Counted from the stretch's first letter, positions 8,408 to 16,872 are shown. The stretch is 64,000 bases of DNA from Paenarthrobacter nicotinovorans (GCF_021919345.1 NZ_CP089293.1:4030001-4094000), one strand, 5' to 3'. The notes: generated by a model from the sequence alone, not told the origin. Translations and numbers: made by a program.

Positions 8408-9472
8408 CTACGGCAGGCTCAGGATCTCCCCAAGGTCGTACTCCGCAGGCTCTTCCAGCTGCGAGTACGTGCAACTTTCAGGAGTCCGGTCCGGCCGCCA
8501 CCGACGGAACTGCGTCGTGTGGCGGAACCGGTCACCCTCCATGTAGTCGTAGGTCACCTCGATCACCAGTTCGGGGCGCAGCGGCACAAAGGAGAAGTCC
8601 TTTCCGGCGCTCCACCTGCTCTGCGCCCCGGGCATCCGAGACCCCCCGGGCGAATCGTCCTGCTTGGCCCACTCGCCCCACGGATGGTCGCCGAGCTCCA
8701 CTTGATAGGGCTCAAGCTCCGCCACCAACGCCTCCCGCTTTGCCATGGGGAATGACGCCACGACGCCGACGTGATGAAGCCGGCCTGAGTCGTCGTAGAG
8801 CCCCAGGAGCATCGACCCCACAACTTTCGCGGTCTTGTGCCAACGGAATCCGGCCACCACGCAATCGGCTGTCCGCTCATGCTTCGTCTTGAACATCACC
8901 CGCTTGTTCGGCTGGTAGGTGCCGTCGAGCGGTTTCGACAGCACGCCGTCGAGGCCTGCTCCCTCAAGCTGCACGAACCATTCCTTGGCGCGCCCCAGGT
9001 CCGTCACCGCAGGCGTTACGTACACAGGAGGCCGGGCGTCGGCGAGGGCCTTCTCCAAGGCAGCGCGCCGCTCGGCGAAGGGCCGGCCGGTCAGATCCTC
9101 GTCGCCGAGGGCAAGCAGGTCGAACGCCACCAGGGACGCCGGCGTCTTCTCCGCAAGCATCCGAACCCGGCTGTCCGCGGGATGGATTCGCTGCTGCAGC
9201 ACCTCGAACTCAAGCCTGTTGCCCTGGATCAGGATGATCTCGCCGTCCACAACGCACTTGTCCGGAAGGTTCTTCTTCAGCGCTTCCACCAGCTCCGGGA
9301 AGTAACGGGTCATGGGCTTCTCGTTGCGGCTGCCCAGGACGATGTCGTCCCCGTCCTTGAAGACGATGGTCCGGAATCCGTCCCATTTGGGCTCGTAATG
9401 CCCAACGTCGGGGATGTTCGTGACGGACTTGGCGAGCATGGGCGAAACGGGCGGCATCACTGGTAGGTCCAT
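8408..9472 (-). CDS. ATP-dependent DNA ligase (LigC type)
   Basis: 354 aa. The adenylation motif is EPKWDGFR with nucleophile K29, followed by the VDGEI motif, a motif-IV segment (GLDGVLSKPLDG) and motif V (KTKHERTADCVV), then an OB-fold domain. There is no polymerase or nuclease domain, which fits the stand-alone LigC group that acts in gap/nick repair in actinobacteria. The main replicative ligase would be the NAD-dependent LigA elsewhere. The start ATG is 6 nt from TAGACA and overlaps a compact divergent promoter region. Confidence 0.9.
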   Translation of the reverse strand: MDLPVMPPVSPMLAKSVTNIPDVGHYEPKWDGFRTIVFKDGDDIVLGSRNEKPMTRYFPELVEALKKNLPDKCVVDGEIILIQGNRLEFEVLQQRIHPADSRVRMLAEKTPASLVAFDLLALGDEDLTGRPFAERRAALEKALADARPPVYVTPAVTDLGRAKEWFVQLEGAGLDGVLSKPLDGTYQPNKRVMFKTKHERTADCVVAGFRWHKTAKVVGSMLLGLYDDSGRLHHVGVVASFPMAKREALVAELEPYQVELGDHPWGEWAKQDDSPGGSRMPGAQSRWSAGKDFSFVPLRPELVIEVTYDYMEGDRFRHTTQFRRWRPDRTPESCTYSQLEEPAEYDLGEILSLP

Positions 9473-9478
9473 AGCTCA

Positions 9479-9484
9479 TGTCTA
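9479..9484 (-). promoter_or_regulatory. -10-like box of leaderless ligase transcript
   Basis: TAGACA on the minus strand, 6 nt before the ligase ATG. The last base departs from the TAnnnT pattern. Confidence 0.4.
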
Positions 9485-9506
9485 CCGGCCAGTACGTGCC
9501 CAAGGC

Positions 9507-9512
9507 TAGTGT
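9507..9512 (+). promoter_or_regulatory. -10 box of leaderless transcript
   Basis: TAGTGT, then 6 nt, then ATG at 9519. Only 22 bp from the opposing ligase -10 box. Confidence 0.55.
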
Positions 9513-9518
9513 TGGCGG

Positions 9519-9749
9519 ATGGACATCTTGGCCGTGTTGGCAGCAGTGCTCGGAGTTCCCGCGCTCATAGGCGCGCTTTGGTACTGGATTGCGCGGGAGA
9601 ACAAGCGCGGCGTCCGGCGGGCCGCAGCAGGCGGCATGCTGGGGATCGCAGACGAAGTCTTCCGCCCTGCCACACATCAAGCCCACCAGGTCCGGAAAAT
9701 CGAACACGAAATCCCCGCCCCCGCACCGGCCCCGAAGCCTAAGCGGTAG
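9519..9749 (+). CDS. Small membrane-anchored hypothetical protein
   Basis: 76 aa with one N-terminal transmembrane helix (about residues 3-23), a basic segment (RENKRGVRR) and a Pro/Ala/Lys tail. It is divergent from the ligase gene with only 46 bp between the start codons. No family recognised. Confidence 0.6.
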   Translation: MDILAVLAAVLGVPALIGALWYWIARENKRGVRRAAAGGMLGIADEVFRPATHQAHQVRKIEHEIPAPAPAPKPKR

Positions 9750-9858
9750 CACCCTCCCGCGGGGGCAGAACTACCGCCCGTTACATTAATGTGACTTTAC
9801 TTTCCGCCTCCTGTACGGTCGTAGGGCGACCCGATCTCCGCTGGGCCGCTTCTGGATT

Positions 9859-10018
9859 GACGCCGGGCTCTGCCGCAATCCAGGATCCGCCAGACCCGCG
9901 GCAGAGACGGGGGACCCACAGTTTCCCGGGCTTGTTTTCTCCGCAAGCCCTTGGGGTGAAGCCGCCACGCGCGGCCGGACGGCCTCGTCCGAACCCGACA
10001 GCTAACCTCGCAGGCGTT
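9859..10018 (+). promoter_or_regulatory. c-di-AMP riboswitch (ydaO/yuaA class)
   Basis: The three conserved blocks of the ydaO class are present in order: CGGGGGACCCA (9908-9918), TTGGGGTGAA (9951-9960) and GAACCCGACAGCTAACCTCG (9991-10010), followed by CAGGC. Closing stem P1 can form between GACGCC (9859-9864) and GGCGTT (10013-10018), and a second long stem between CTCTGCCGC and GCGGCAGAG. The class senses c-di-AMP and usually switches genes off when the ligand is high. Here P1 ends right at the Shine-Dalgarno region (10019-10024), with no terminator in between. Confidence 0.9.
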
Positions 10019-10031
10019 GAGAGGCACAACC

Positions 10032-11258
10032 ATGTCCCCAACCATGGATAACCCACGCCGCGCGCAACTCGAGCGCGAGCGCACCAAGCCAACCGGACGC
10101 CGTCGGGCCCAACCCAGCGGATCCCCGGAACCAGCCACGACGGCGATGCCCACCCAAGCAGAACCCGCCACGACGGCGATCCCCACCGTAACGGCACCCA
10201 CCCCGGCATCACCCGCTACGGCTGCGCCCACCACGCGGGCTGCGGCCCGGGCCGCTGAGCGTGAGCGTGCGGCAAGGGCTGTGATCGCCCCTGCCGAGCC
10301 GAAGGCGGCCCCTGCGCTTCGGGAGCCGGCAACCGCAGGCCCGGAGCCAGCAACCGCAGCGATTCCGGTAGTCGAAGCCGCGCGGGCCGCAGCTCCGGCA
10401 TCCACCACACCCGGGCCTCCCACGTCAGCCATTCCCGTGGTTGCCGCCCGCAAGGCAGCCACCCGCGGGGAAGCCGGAGCCGAAGCGGCCGCCCCGGCCC
10501 CGGCGGCATCCCGCAAGACACCTCCGCCGGTGACGGCATCAACCCTCGGCACCACCTCCTCATTTGGCCGCGAACCCCAAGCTGTTCTGCGGAAAGCCGC
10601 GTCGGTGAAACACATGAGCCAGCGCATGGCAGTGGTTGCCGGAGCGCTGGGCCTGGTACTGACTGCGGGAACCGTCGGGCAGGCACTGGAGCTTCCGTTC
10701 TTCGGTCAGGAAAGTCCGGCCCAGGAAGCCAGCGGCGGCCAGAGTGGCGAGGACCGCCAACCGGGCTCGGCAGCCCCTGCGCCCCGGGCTTCCTACACCA
10801 CAGCGTCCTCCCCGTCGTCGTCGGGTCAATCGTCATCCGAAGCAGGCCAACCGGCCACGGTACCGGAGGCGACGGTACCGGAAGCGCCTGTGGCGGTTTC
10901 GCCGTCGTCGGTTCCTTCACCGCACGTCTCCCTGGCAGCCCCTGTCTGGGTCCCCTCGGCGTCCGCCCCGGCAGTCGCAGCGCCGTCCCCCGTAGCCGGC
11001 ACTCCGGCTCCGACCCAACCTGCGCCGGCGCCCGGCGACGTGCCCTCGGACACGATCACGACGCCGCCGGCAACACCGACGCCCACCACGACGCCGACGC
11101 CGACCACCACTCCCACGCCGACCCCGACGCCAACACCGACGGGAACTCAAACGGCAAAGCCCCGGCCCACCGGCAAGCCCACCGCAGGCACGTCGCCTCA
11201 GCCGCAGGCGTCCACCTTGGAGTCGCTCCTTGACGCCGCACAGAAGGCACTGCAGTGA
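10032..11258 (+). CDS. Riboswitch-controlled Pro/Thr/Ala-rich single-pass membrane protein
   Basis: 408 aa. The cytoplasmic N-terminal half (about 1-200) is Ala/Pro/Thr-rich with several AIPVV/TAIPT-like repeats. One transmembrane segment follows (MAVVAGALGLVLTAGTVGQAL, about 202-222), then an extracellular Ser/Pro/Thr region ending in a long T-P repeat and a short helix (ESLLDAAQKALQ). No enzymatic domain is visible. GAGAGG lies 7 nt before ATG 10032. It is controlled by the c-di-AMP riboswitch just upstream, which points to a role in the envelope or osmotic response. Genes of this riboswitch class in actinobacteria typically encode cell-wall hydrolases, so the lack of one is odd. Confidence 0.85.
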   Translation: MSPTMDNPRRAQLERERTKPTGRRRAQPSGSPEPATTAMPTQAEPATTAIPTVTAPTPASPATAAPTTRAAARAAERERAARAVIAPAEPKAAPALREPATAGPEPATAAIPVVEAARAAAPASTTPGPPTSAIPVVAARKAATRGEAGAEAAAPAPAASRKTPPPVTASTLGTTSSFGREPQAVLRKAASVKHMSQRMAVVAGALGLVLTAGTVGQALELPFFGQESPAQEASGGQSGEDRQPGSAAPAPRASYTTASSPSSSGQSSSEAGQPATVPEATVPEAPVAVSPSSVPSPHVSLAAPVWVPSASAPAVAAPSPVAGTPAPTQPAPAPGDVPSDTITTPPATPTPTTTPTPTTTPTPTPTPTPTGTQTAKPRPTGKPTAGTSPQPQASTLESLLDAAQKALQ

Positions 11259-11422
11259 GCACGCGGTTGCCCCGCACCAACGTGCACGCCGGCTGGCACG
11301 GGCGGTACTGCAGCAGCAGCCGCACGGCAACGTTCCGGCGCCGTTTGGGCCGCTGGAGTTGCCAGCGGCTGAGGCGCTCCTGACGCGTTCCCCAGTTAAC
11401 GGCCAGGCAAGCGCATTGGCAT

Positions 11423-11466
11423 CAGATAAGGCAGGTACCCGCGCGGGTACCTGCCTTATCTGTTTC
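11423..11466 (+). terminator. 40-bp perfectly palindromic terminator
   Basis: Positions 11423-11462 are a perfect inverted repeat (arms begin CAGATAAGGCAGGTACCC around a GCGC centre), followed by TTTCTT. It ends the riboswitch transcript and can also stop the convergent PucR gene. Confidence 0.85.
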
Positions 11467-11508
11467 TTACGCTGAGTTTTGCCGGTGCTTAGATCCGCGG
11501 GTCCGGGC

Positions 11509-12723
11509 TCAGATCCGCGGCCTGCCGGCCCAGCGCCGCGCCTTCAAGGCAGCATGCAATTCAAGCCGGATGGCACCGTTCAAGGGATCAGCACCGATGA
11601 GCTGGCGGATGCGTCCGAGCCTGTTGTAGATGCTGCTCCTGTGGAGGTGAAGTTTCGCCGCGACATCCTGCACGGCACTGTCGTTGTCGTAGAGAAGCTC
11701 CAGGACCGGCAGGAGCTCGCCGCTTTTGTCCTGGTCCTCAAGCGTCCGGAAATGCACCGAGCCGGTATCGTCCCAGCCGCCCGGTGCCAGCAGGCGGTCA
11801 AAGAGCTGGTACACGCCCACGGAACGGCTGTCCACCAGTTCCCCGAGCTGCGCATCCACGGCCGCCGCCTGCGCAGCAACCTTGGACTGCCGGTACGCCC
11901 CCGCGAGCTGCCTGATCACCTGGAATGGTTCGCTGATCCCCAGGATGACGCGGTCCACGGTCCGGCCGGCACGCTTTGCGAGCTCAAGCTGGTAATGGAC
12001 CAGGACCTGCGCGTGGTCTGCCCGTCCTCCGGATTCCCGGAACAGGACCACCGAGTGGGTTTCCGTGCCCGCGCTGAACAAAGCCGCGTTCACGCCGATG
12101 GTGGACTGCAGCGCGGCTGAGCGGTGCGTGAGGGTTGCCGCGATGGGATCGACGTCGGACCGGGCACCTTCGGCGTCAAGGATCGTCACCAGTTGCCACG
12201 GGCCGCGGCCTTGGATCTCCTTCCACCCCGCAACGGCCGCCACGGCGTTCGATTCGCCGCCACAGGCCGAGAGGAACTCCTGCTCACGCCTGCGCCGGAA
12301 CTCGGACTCGGCCGTGTTCGAGTCCAGGAGCAAGCCCGCCAACAGGTCCAGTTCGTCCCGGACGCCGGGCAACTGGGCGAGGATCGCCGTCGCGCTTTGC
12401 TCCTCAAGGTCCTGTTGCACCCACAAGTACCCCACACGGAAACCGCGGACCAACAAGGGGACACAGACGCGGCCGAGCATCCCGAGTTCGTCGTTGGCGG
12501 GCACCACCACGGGGCGCACGGCGGTGGAGATGCCGTGCGAGAGCTGCCAGGCGCTGACGTCGCTGGGGACGCGCTTGCTGAGCAGGAAATTCACCCGGAC
12601 GCGGTCTGCGTGGGATTGGTTGGAACTGTAGGCGAGAAGAACGCCGTCGAGGTCCTCCAAGGACAGTCCGCGGCCGAGCTTCAGTGCTACGCGTTCAACG
12701 ATCTGTTCCACGTCTTGCTGCAT
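11509..12723 (-). CDS. PucR-family transcriptional regulator, likely of ald
   Basis: 404 aa. The N-terminal half is a GAF-like sensory region, the middle is the GGDEF-like helper domain of PucR/CdaR proteins (LVTILDAEG...GISEPFQVIRQLAGAYRQS), and the C-terminus carries HTH_30 (VAAKLHLHRSSIYNRLGRIR). It is divergent from alanine dehydrogenase. In Bacillus the PucR-type protein AdeR activates ald, so the same role is likely here. I chose ATG 12723 over an upstream ATG because the extra 40 residues are Arg/Ser-rich junk and TACGCT lies exactly 6 nt before it. Confidence 0.85.
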   Translation of the reverse strand: MQQDVEQIVERVALKLGRGLSLEDLDGVLLAYSSNQSHADRVRVNFLLSKRVPSDVSAWQLSHGISTAVRPVVVPANDELGMLGRVCVPLLVRGFRVGYLWVQQDLEEQSATAILAQLPGVRDELDLLAGLLLDSNTAESEFRRRREQEFLSACGGESNAVAAVAGWKEIQGRGPWQLVTILDAEGARSDVDPIAATLTHRSAALQSTIGVNAALFSAGTETHSVVLFRESGGRADHAQVLVHYQLELAKRAGRTVDRVILGISEPFQVIRQLAGAYRQSKVAAQAAAVDAQLGELVDSRSVGVYQLFDRLLAPGGWDDTGSVHFRTLEDQDKSGELLPVLELLYDNDSAVQDVAAKLHLHRSSIYNRLGRIRQLIGADPLNGAIRLELHAALKARRWAGRPRI

Positions 12724-12729
12724 CCGGAA

Positions 12730-12735
12730 AGCGTA
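12730..12735 (-). promoter_or_regulatory. -10 box of leaderless pucR transcript
   Basis: TACGCT on the minus strand ends 6 nt before the PucR ATG. Confidence 0.55.
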
Positions 12736-12765
12736 CCAACAGCAGGCGACACCTGACGCCTTGGT

Positions 12766-12783
12766 GCTCGACAAATGTCGAGC
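12766..12783. promoter_or_regulatory. Palindromic operator in the pucR-ald intergenic region
   Basis: GCTCGACA-AA-TGTCGAGC is a perfect 8-base inverted repeat, 43 bp upstream of the PucR start and 148 bp upstream of ald. It is the best candidate binding site for the PucR protein. Confidence 0.6.
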
Positions 12784-12931
12784 TTGACGGCAGGAGTTCC
12801 TTGAATTTCCGGGGTTTTGCTCCCGGGCCGATCGGGAATCCATGTCGCCTGCCTCACAGCCGGATTTATTCTGGAATCACAGCCCGCAGCAAATATTCGG
12901 CCGAACAGGCCGCTAACGATGGAGCCAGCAA

Positions 12932-14050
12932 ATGATCATCGGCGTCCCCAAAGAAATCAAGAACAACGAGTTCCGCGTAGCCATCACGGCCGCCGGCGTC
13001 CACGAGTTCCGCACCCACGGACACACCGTTCTGGTTGAGCGCGGCGCAGGCCTCGGCTCGGGCATCACCGACGAGGAATACTCGATCGCCGGCGCCGAAA
13101 TCGTCAACGAAGCCGATGACGTGTGGGGCCGCGCGGACATGGTCATGAAGGTCAAGGAACCCATCGCCGCGGAGTACCACCGCTTCCGCAAGGGCCTGAT
13201 CCTCTTCACCTACCTGCACCTCGCCGCAGAACCCGAGCTCACCGCCGAGCTCATCAACTCCGGCGTCACGGCCATCGCCTACGAAACCGTGCAGGAAGGC
13301 CGCACGCTTCCGCTGCTTGCCCCCATGTCCGAGGTCGCAGGCCGCCTGTCCGTCGTGGTCGGCGCTTCCTCGCTGATGGCTCCGGCCGGCGGCAAGGGTG
13401 TCCTCCTGGGCGGCGTACCGGGCGTCCGCCCGGCCAAGGTTGTTGTCCTCGGCGCCGGCGTTGCGGGAACCAACGCCGCTGCCATGGCGCTGGGCCTCGG
13501 TGCTGATGTCACCATCATGGACATCAACATCAACCGGCTGCGCGAACTGGACGCCCTCTACCAGGGCCGCCTGAAGACCGTTGCCTCCAACGCCTACGAG
13601 ATCGAGAAGTCAGTCATCGACGCAGATCTCGTGATCGGCTCCGTCCTGATCCCGGGCGCCAAGGCTCCCAAGCTGGTCACCAACGAACTCGTCTCCCGCA
13701 TGAAGCCGGGCTCGGTCCTGGTGGACATCGCTGTGGACCAGGGCGGCTGCTTCGAGGACACGCACCCCACCACCCACCAGGAACCGACGTACAAGGTCCA
13801 CAACTCGATCTTCTACTGCGTTGCCAACATGCCTGGCGCTGTTCCGAACACCTCCACGTACGCACTGACCAACGTCACCCTGCGCTACGCCGTGGCACTG
13901 GCCAACCTGGGCGTCAAGGCCGCCTTCGACCGCGACCCCGCCCTGGCCGCCGGCCTCAACATCGCCGCAGGCCACGTGGCACACCACTCCGTTTCCGAGG
14001 CGCACAACCTGCCCCTCGTCAACGACTGGCACAGCCTGGTCTCCGCCTAA
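12932..14050 (+). CDS. ald: Alanine dehydrogenase
   Basis: A 372-aa cytoplasmic enzyme that interconverts L-alanine with pyruvate plus ammonia using NAD+. The substrate-binding and catalytic residues are at the family positions: R15, K75 (MKVKEP) and H96 (YLHLAAE), with the catalytic aspartate near 269 in VDIAVD. The NAD fold [10 protein letters not shown] is around 174-183. Length is typical. GGAG lies 8 nt before ATG. A strong terminator follows, so it is monocistronic. Likely activated by the divergent PucR protein when alanine is present. Confidence 0.97.
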   Translation: MIIGVPKEIKNNEFRVAITAAGVHEFRTHGHTVLVERGAGLGSGITDEEYSIAGAEIVNEADDVWGRADMVMKVKEPIAAEYHRFRKGLILFTYLHLAAEPELTAELINSGVTAIAYETVQEGRTLPLLAPMSEVAGRLSVVVGASSLMAPAGGKGVLLGGVPGVRPAKVVVLGAGVAGTNAAAMALGLGADVTIMDININRLRELDALYQGRLKTVASNAYEIEKSVIDADLVIGSVLIPGAKAPKLVTNELVSRMKPGSVLVDIAVDQGGCFEDTHPTTHQEPTYKVHNSIFYCVANMPGAVPNTSTYALTNVTLRYAVALANLGVKAAFDRDPALAAGLNIAAGHVAHHSVSEAHNLPLVNDWHSLVSA

Positions 14051-14056
14051 GCAGCC

Positions 14057-14111
14057 AACCACGACGGCGGGGTGCAGCTTCCACGTGAAGCCGCACCCCG
14101 CCGTCGTGGTT
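14057..14111 (+). terminator. ald terminator
   Basis: Eighteen to nineteen-base perfect arms (AACCACGACGGCGGGGTGC and complement) followed by TTAA. Its 3' arm shares 19 identical bases with the purB terminator at 32121-32139. Confidence 0.85.
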
Positions 14112-14125
14112 TAACGCCTGCCGAG

Positions 14126-14160
14126 TGACAGTTAATGCCAATGTTCCCGAGGCAAAGTCA
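14126..14160 (+). repeat. Left inverted repeat of IS30 element
   Basis: Begins TGACAGTTAATGCCAATGTT; ends GGCAAAGTCA. Differs from the right repeat at three central positions (CGA versus TCG). Confidence 0.9.
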
Positions 14161-14197
14161 TAGGGTCGTTGCAACGCTCTGATTGATGGAGCGTTTT

Positions 14198-15382
14198 ATG
14201 GTCAAGTTGTTCCCCAAGGCTGCGCGTACTGAGTTTCTTGATTTGGTGTGTGCGGGGATGCCTGTTCGTACTGCTGCCCAGCGTGTCGGGGCGGTGCACG
14301 CTACCGGGCACAATTGGTGGGTTCAGTCTGGCCTAATGATGACCGTGAACCGGGGTGCTACCGGAGGTCTTGCCGATCCTGCTCCTTCAGTCGGGGGCCC
14401 TGGCCGTGCGTTGGGTCTGGAAGAGCGAGGCATGATCCAGATGGGTGTGCGGATGGGCCTCAGTTACGCGAAGATCGGCGCATTGATCGGGCGGGATAAG
14501 TCCGTAGTTTGGCGGGAGGTCAAACGCCACACGAGCGCGGACGGGAAGTACTACGCCTCGGTCGCTCACGCCAAAGCGCATCAGGACAGGCGCCGTCCCA
14601 AACCCTTCAGGCTGGCCAAGGACGAGGGTTTGTGCCGGCTGATCGGCGTCTGGATGGATGACGGGTGGAGTCCGAAGCTGATCTCCTCGATGTTGGCGTA
14701 TTACTTCGGTGACGATCAGACTATGCAGGTGAGCCACGAGACGATCTACCAGGCCCTTTACGTCCAAACCCGCGGGAACCTGCGGGCGGACCTGGCCGAA
14801 AAGCTCAGCCTGAAACGCAAACAACGCATCCCCCACGGCACTGACCGGCGCGCCAACAGCCCCTATAAAGAGGCCTTCAAGATCAGCCAACGTCCCGCCG
14901 AGGTCCAGGACCGGGCAGTGCCCGGGCATTGGGAAGGTGACCTCATCATCGGCGCCAACGGGACAGCGATCGGAACCTTGGTGGAACGCTCAACCCGGTT
15001 CACGATCCTGCTGCACCTGCCAGGGGACCACACCGCGGAAACCGTTGCCGCCGCGATGATCCGGGAGATGGCCTCCCTCCCGGATCACCTGCGCCGGTCG
15101 ATCACCTGGGACCGCGGCACCGAACTGGCCGACTACGCAAAAATCCAGACCGCTCTCGATACGACGATGTACTTCTGCGACCCGCACTCGCCCTGGCAGC
15201 GCGGCACCAACGAAAACACCAACCGGCTCCTGCGGTTCTGGTTCGAGAAAGGCACTGACCTTTCAGTGCACACCCCCGAGGACATCCGCCTGGTCGCAGC
15301 GAAACTCAACCGCCGCCCCAGACCAACACTGAACCTCGAGACCCCAGCCAACCGGCTAAACCAGCTGCTACAAGCGGCCTAA
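14198..15382 (+). CDS. IS30-family transposase
   Basis: 394 aa. N-terminal HTH region, then the IS30 helix-turn-helix (LSYAKIGALIGRDKSVVWRE), and a DDE catalytic domain: first Asp in GHWEGDLIIG, second in ITWDRGTELADY, and Glu in the NENTNRLLRFWFEKG segment. All three acids are present and there is no frameshift, so the enzyme looks active. I prefer ATG 14198 because TGGAG lies 7 nt upstream; ATG 14186 is the alternative. Confidence 0.9.
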   Translation: MVKLFPKAARTEFLDLVCAGMPVRTAAQRVGAVHATGHNWWVQSGLMMTVNRGATGGLADPAPSVGGPGRALGLEERGMIQMGVRMGLSYAKIGALIGRDKSVVWREVKRHTSADGKYYASVAHAKAHQDRRRPKPFRLAKDEGLCRLIGVWMDDGWSPKLISSMLAYYFGDDQTMQVSHETIYQALYVQTRGNLRADLAEKLSLKRKQRIPHGTDRRANSPYKEAFKISQRPAEVQDRAVPGHWEGDLIIGANGTAIGTLVERSTRFTILLHLPGDHTAETVAAAMIREMASLPDHLRRSITWDRGTELADYAKIQTALDTTMYFCDPHSPWQRGTNENTNRLLRFWFEKGTDLSVHTPEDIRLVAAKLNRRPRPTLNLETPANRLNQLLQAA

Positions 15383-15405
15383 CCCCCAGCGTTGCTCCCA
15401 CCAAT

Positions 15406-15440
15406 TGACTTTGCCCGAGGAACATTGGCATTAACTGTCA
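15406..15440 (-). repeat. Right inverted repeat of IS30 element
   Basis: Complement of the left repeat with three mismatches. Its outermost bases (TGA on the minus strand) form the stop codon of the neighbouring anti-sigma-like gene. Confidence 0.9.
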
Positions 15441-16235
15441 CTTCGCGGGGATTTTCGGGGCTTCCGGGACCGGGGGAATCAGCTGGGACGGGACCGGGAC
15501 GGGGATGTCCGATGGCCCGAGCTTCGAGGGATCAAGCTTTGAGGGGTCGATCTCCGGAGGCATGACCGGCAACGAGGGAGCCGTGGGGAGCACACGCTTG
15601 CCAGGGTCGGGCTGCGACGGGCTCTTGGGATCCTGGGATGGGTTTCCGGGCGTCGCCGGGTGCGGTTCAGCGTGAGGTGTCCCGTCGGGGTTCCCGGGAT
15701 CCGCCGGGCTGGGGCTGGCCTGTCCCGGAACCACTGCCGGTTGGCTTTCCTGATGTGCAGGGCCGGGTTCCGGGGTCGATCCCGAAGGGGCAGCGGGTTG
15801 CGGCGCATTGCCCGCGCCGGGAGCCAGTTGTGAAACCACCGAACCGATGGCCGCGCCAAGATGCTGGAAAGCTCCGGGAATCCCGCCCTCGGAGGCGGCA
15901 GCCGCTGTGGCGCCACCGGCCAGCGACACCGCCACAGCGAGGCCCGCAATGGCTGCGCGCCGCTTCTTCCACCGCCGCGCAGCCAACTCATCTGTTGCCG
16001 GGGTTTGCTCGGGTGCCGGGACTTGCGGCGTTACGGCAGCGGGTCTGGTAACCATCGCCCCACCCGCCATCAGCGCACGAACGGCCTCGGACGGAATTGG
16101 CGCAGTGTCGGCCAGGGAGCGCAGCTCGAGAAGTTCGCTGCGGAGGTCCGTGCTGCCCTCAAGCCCGGCGTCGGCCAGCAAGGAATCGATGGCCTGCTGG
16201 TCATTGCCGCGACCGGGTGCGGTGTATTCGCTCAT
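15438..16235 (-). CDS. Anti-sigma-factor-like single-pass membrane protein, 3' end changed by IS
   Basis: 265 aa: cytoplasmic N-terminal domain (about 1-90, DLRSELLELRSLADTAPIP), one transmembrane helix (AAIAGLAVAVSLAGGATAAAA, about 93-113), then a long Pro/Ser-rich extracellular region. It overlaps the sigma-factor stop by ATGA, the usual arrangement for sigma/anti-sigma pairs. Its stop codon TGA is the last three bases of the IS30 inverted repeat, so the original C-terminus has been lost or replaced. The regulatory N-terminus is intact, so function may be kept. Confidence 0.75.
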   Translation of the reverse strand: MSEYTAPGRGNDQQAIDSLLADAGLEGSTDLRSELLELRSLADTAPIPSEAVRALMAGGAMVTRPAAVTPQVPAPEQTPATDELAARRWKKRRAAIAGLAVAVSLAGGATAAAASEGGIPGAFQHLGAAIGSVVSQLAPGAGNAPQPAAPSGSTPEPGPAHQESQPAVVPGQASPSPADPGNPDGTPHAEPHPATPGNPSQDPKSPSQPDPGKRVLPTAPSLPVMPPEIDPSKLDPSKLGPSDIPVPVPSQLIPPVPEAPKIPAK

Positions 16236-16783
16236 GATGTGCCGTTCCTTAGTAGCGCACGTTTCTTCAATGCGCCCAATGCCCTGCGCTGCAGCTGTTT
16301 CACGGACCCTTGGGATTTGCCCATGATGTCCGCAGTTTCTTCCACCGACAGGTCAGCAACGACCCGCAGTGCCAGGACCTCCCGATAATCCTCGGTCAGG
16401 TCCTCCAAAAGTTCCGTAACCCCCAGGCCGGACGCCCTTCCGAATGCCTGCTCTTCGGCCGACGGTGAGCGCCGGGTGTCGAAGTCGGCCTCGTACGGCG
16501 TGGCATCGGGGGTTCGTTCGCGCTTCCGGTAGTGATCCACCAGCCGGGCGTGCGCAATGGTGAACAGCAATGTCTTGGCTCCCTGCAGCCCGCCGTGGAG
16601 AGTCTCCAGTTTGGGGTAGAGGGCAAGGAAGACGTCCTGCGTTACGGCCTCGGGATCGTCCACGCCGCGTGCTTTGAGATAGCCAAAGACCGGTCCGGAG
16701 AAGGCGTTGTAGGCAGCAGTGAAGAGCAGCGCGGGATCGTCGTGATCCGCCTGCACATATTCATCAGCCAAGGGTTCAAGCAC
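16232..16783 (-). CDS. RNA polymerase sigma factor (sigma-70 family, ECF type)
   Basis: 183 aa. Region 2 (LLFTAAYNAFSGPVFGYLKARG...VTQDVFLALYPKL) and region 4 (LALRVVADLSVEETADIMGKSQGSVKQLQRR) are clear. GTG start with GGGAGG 9 nt upstream. It is cotranscribed with the downstream anti-sigma-like gene and probably with the secreted protein gene upstream. The target regulon is unknown; envelope signals are likely given its membrane partner. Confidence 0.9.
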   Translation of the reverse strand: MLEPLADEYVQADHDDPALLFTAAYNAFSGPVFGYLKARGVDDPEAVTQDVFLALYPKLETLHGGLQGAKTLLFTIAHARLVDHYRKRERTPDATPYEADFDTRRSPSAEEQAFGRASGLGVTELLEDLTEDYREVLALRVVADLSVEETADIMGKSQGSVKQLQRRALGALKKRALLRNGTS

Positions 16784-16811
16784 CCGTGGACGCCTCCCAT
16801 CCCGCGTTATG

Positions 16812-16850
16812 AGGCAGGGCTCCTTGTCATCAAGCCAAGGAGCCCTGCCT
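16812..16850. terminator. Hairpin between the secreted-protein gene and the sigma gene
   Basis: Perfect 15-base arms (AGGCAGGGCTCCTTG and complement). A T-run follows on the plus strand only. On the minus strand it may partially terminate, which would set a lower level for the sigma gene. Confidence 0.6.
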
Positions 16851-16872
16851 TTAAACCGTAGCCGTTCTCCGC

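Larger units (their letters stand above)
14126..15440. mobile_element. IS30-family insertion sequence
   Basis: About 1315 bp with one transposase gene and 35-bp terminal inverted repeats (14126-14160 and 15406-15440), 32 of 35 bases identical. If the flanking AG/CT is counted the repeats are 37 bp, and the outside triplets are CCG and TCG, so a clean target duplication is not present. It inserted between the ald terminator and the 3' end of the anti-sigma-like gene. The gene is intact, so it may still be mobile. Confidence 0.9.

Noticed and set aside
11060..11150. Repetitive ACGCC/ACACC stretch considered as a tandem DNA repeat or CRISPR-like array
   Set aside because: It encodes the Thr-Pro repeat of the riboswitch-controlled protein, with no spacers.
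14057..14160. Terminator and IS30 left repeat considered as one larger structure
   Set aside because: The hairpin closes on itself at 14111, and the IS repeat matches its own right end, so they are separate elements.
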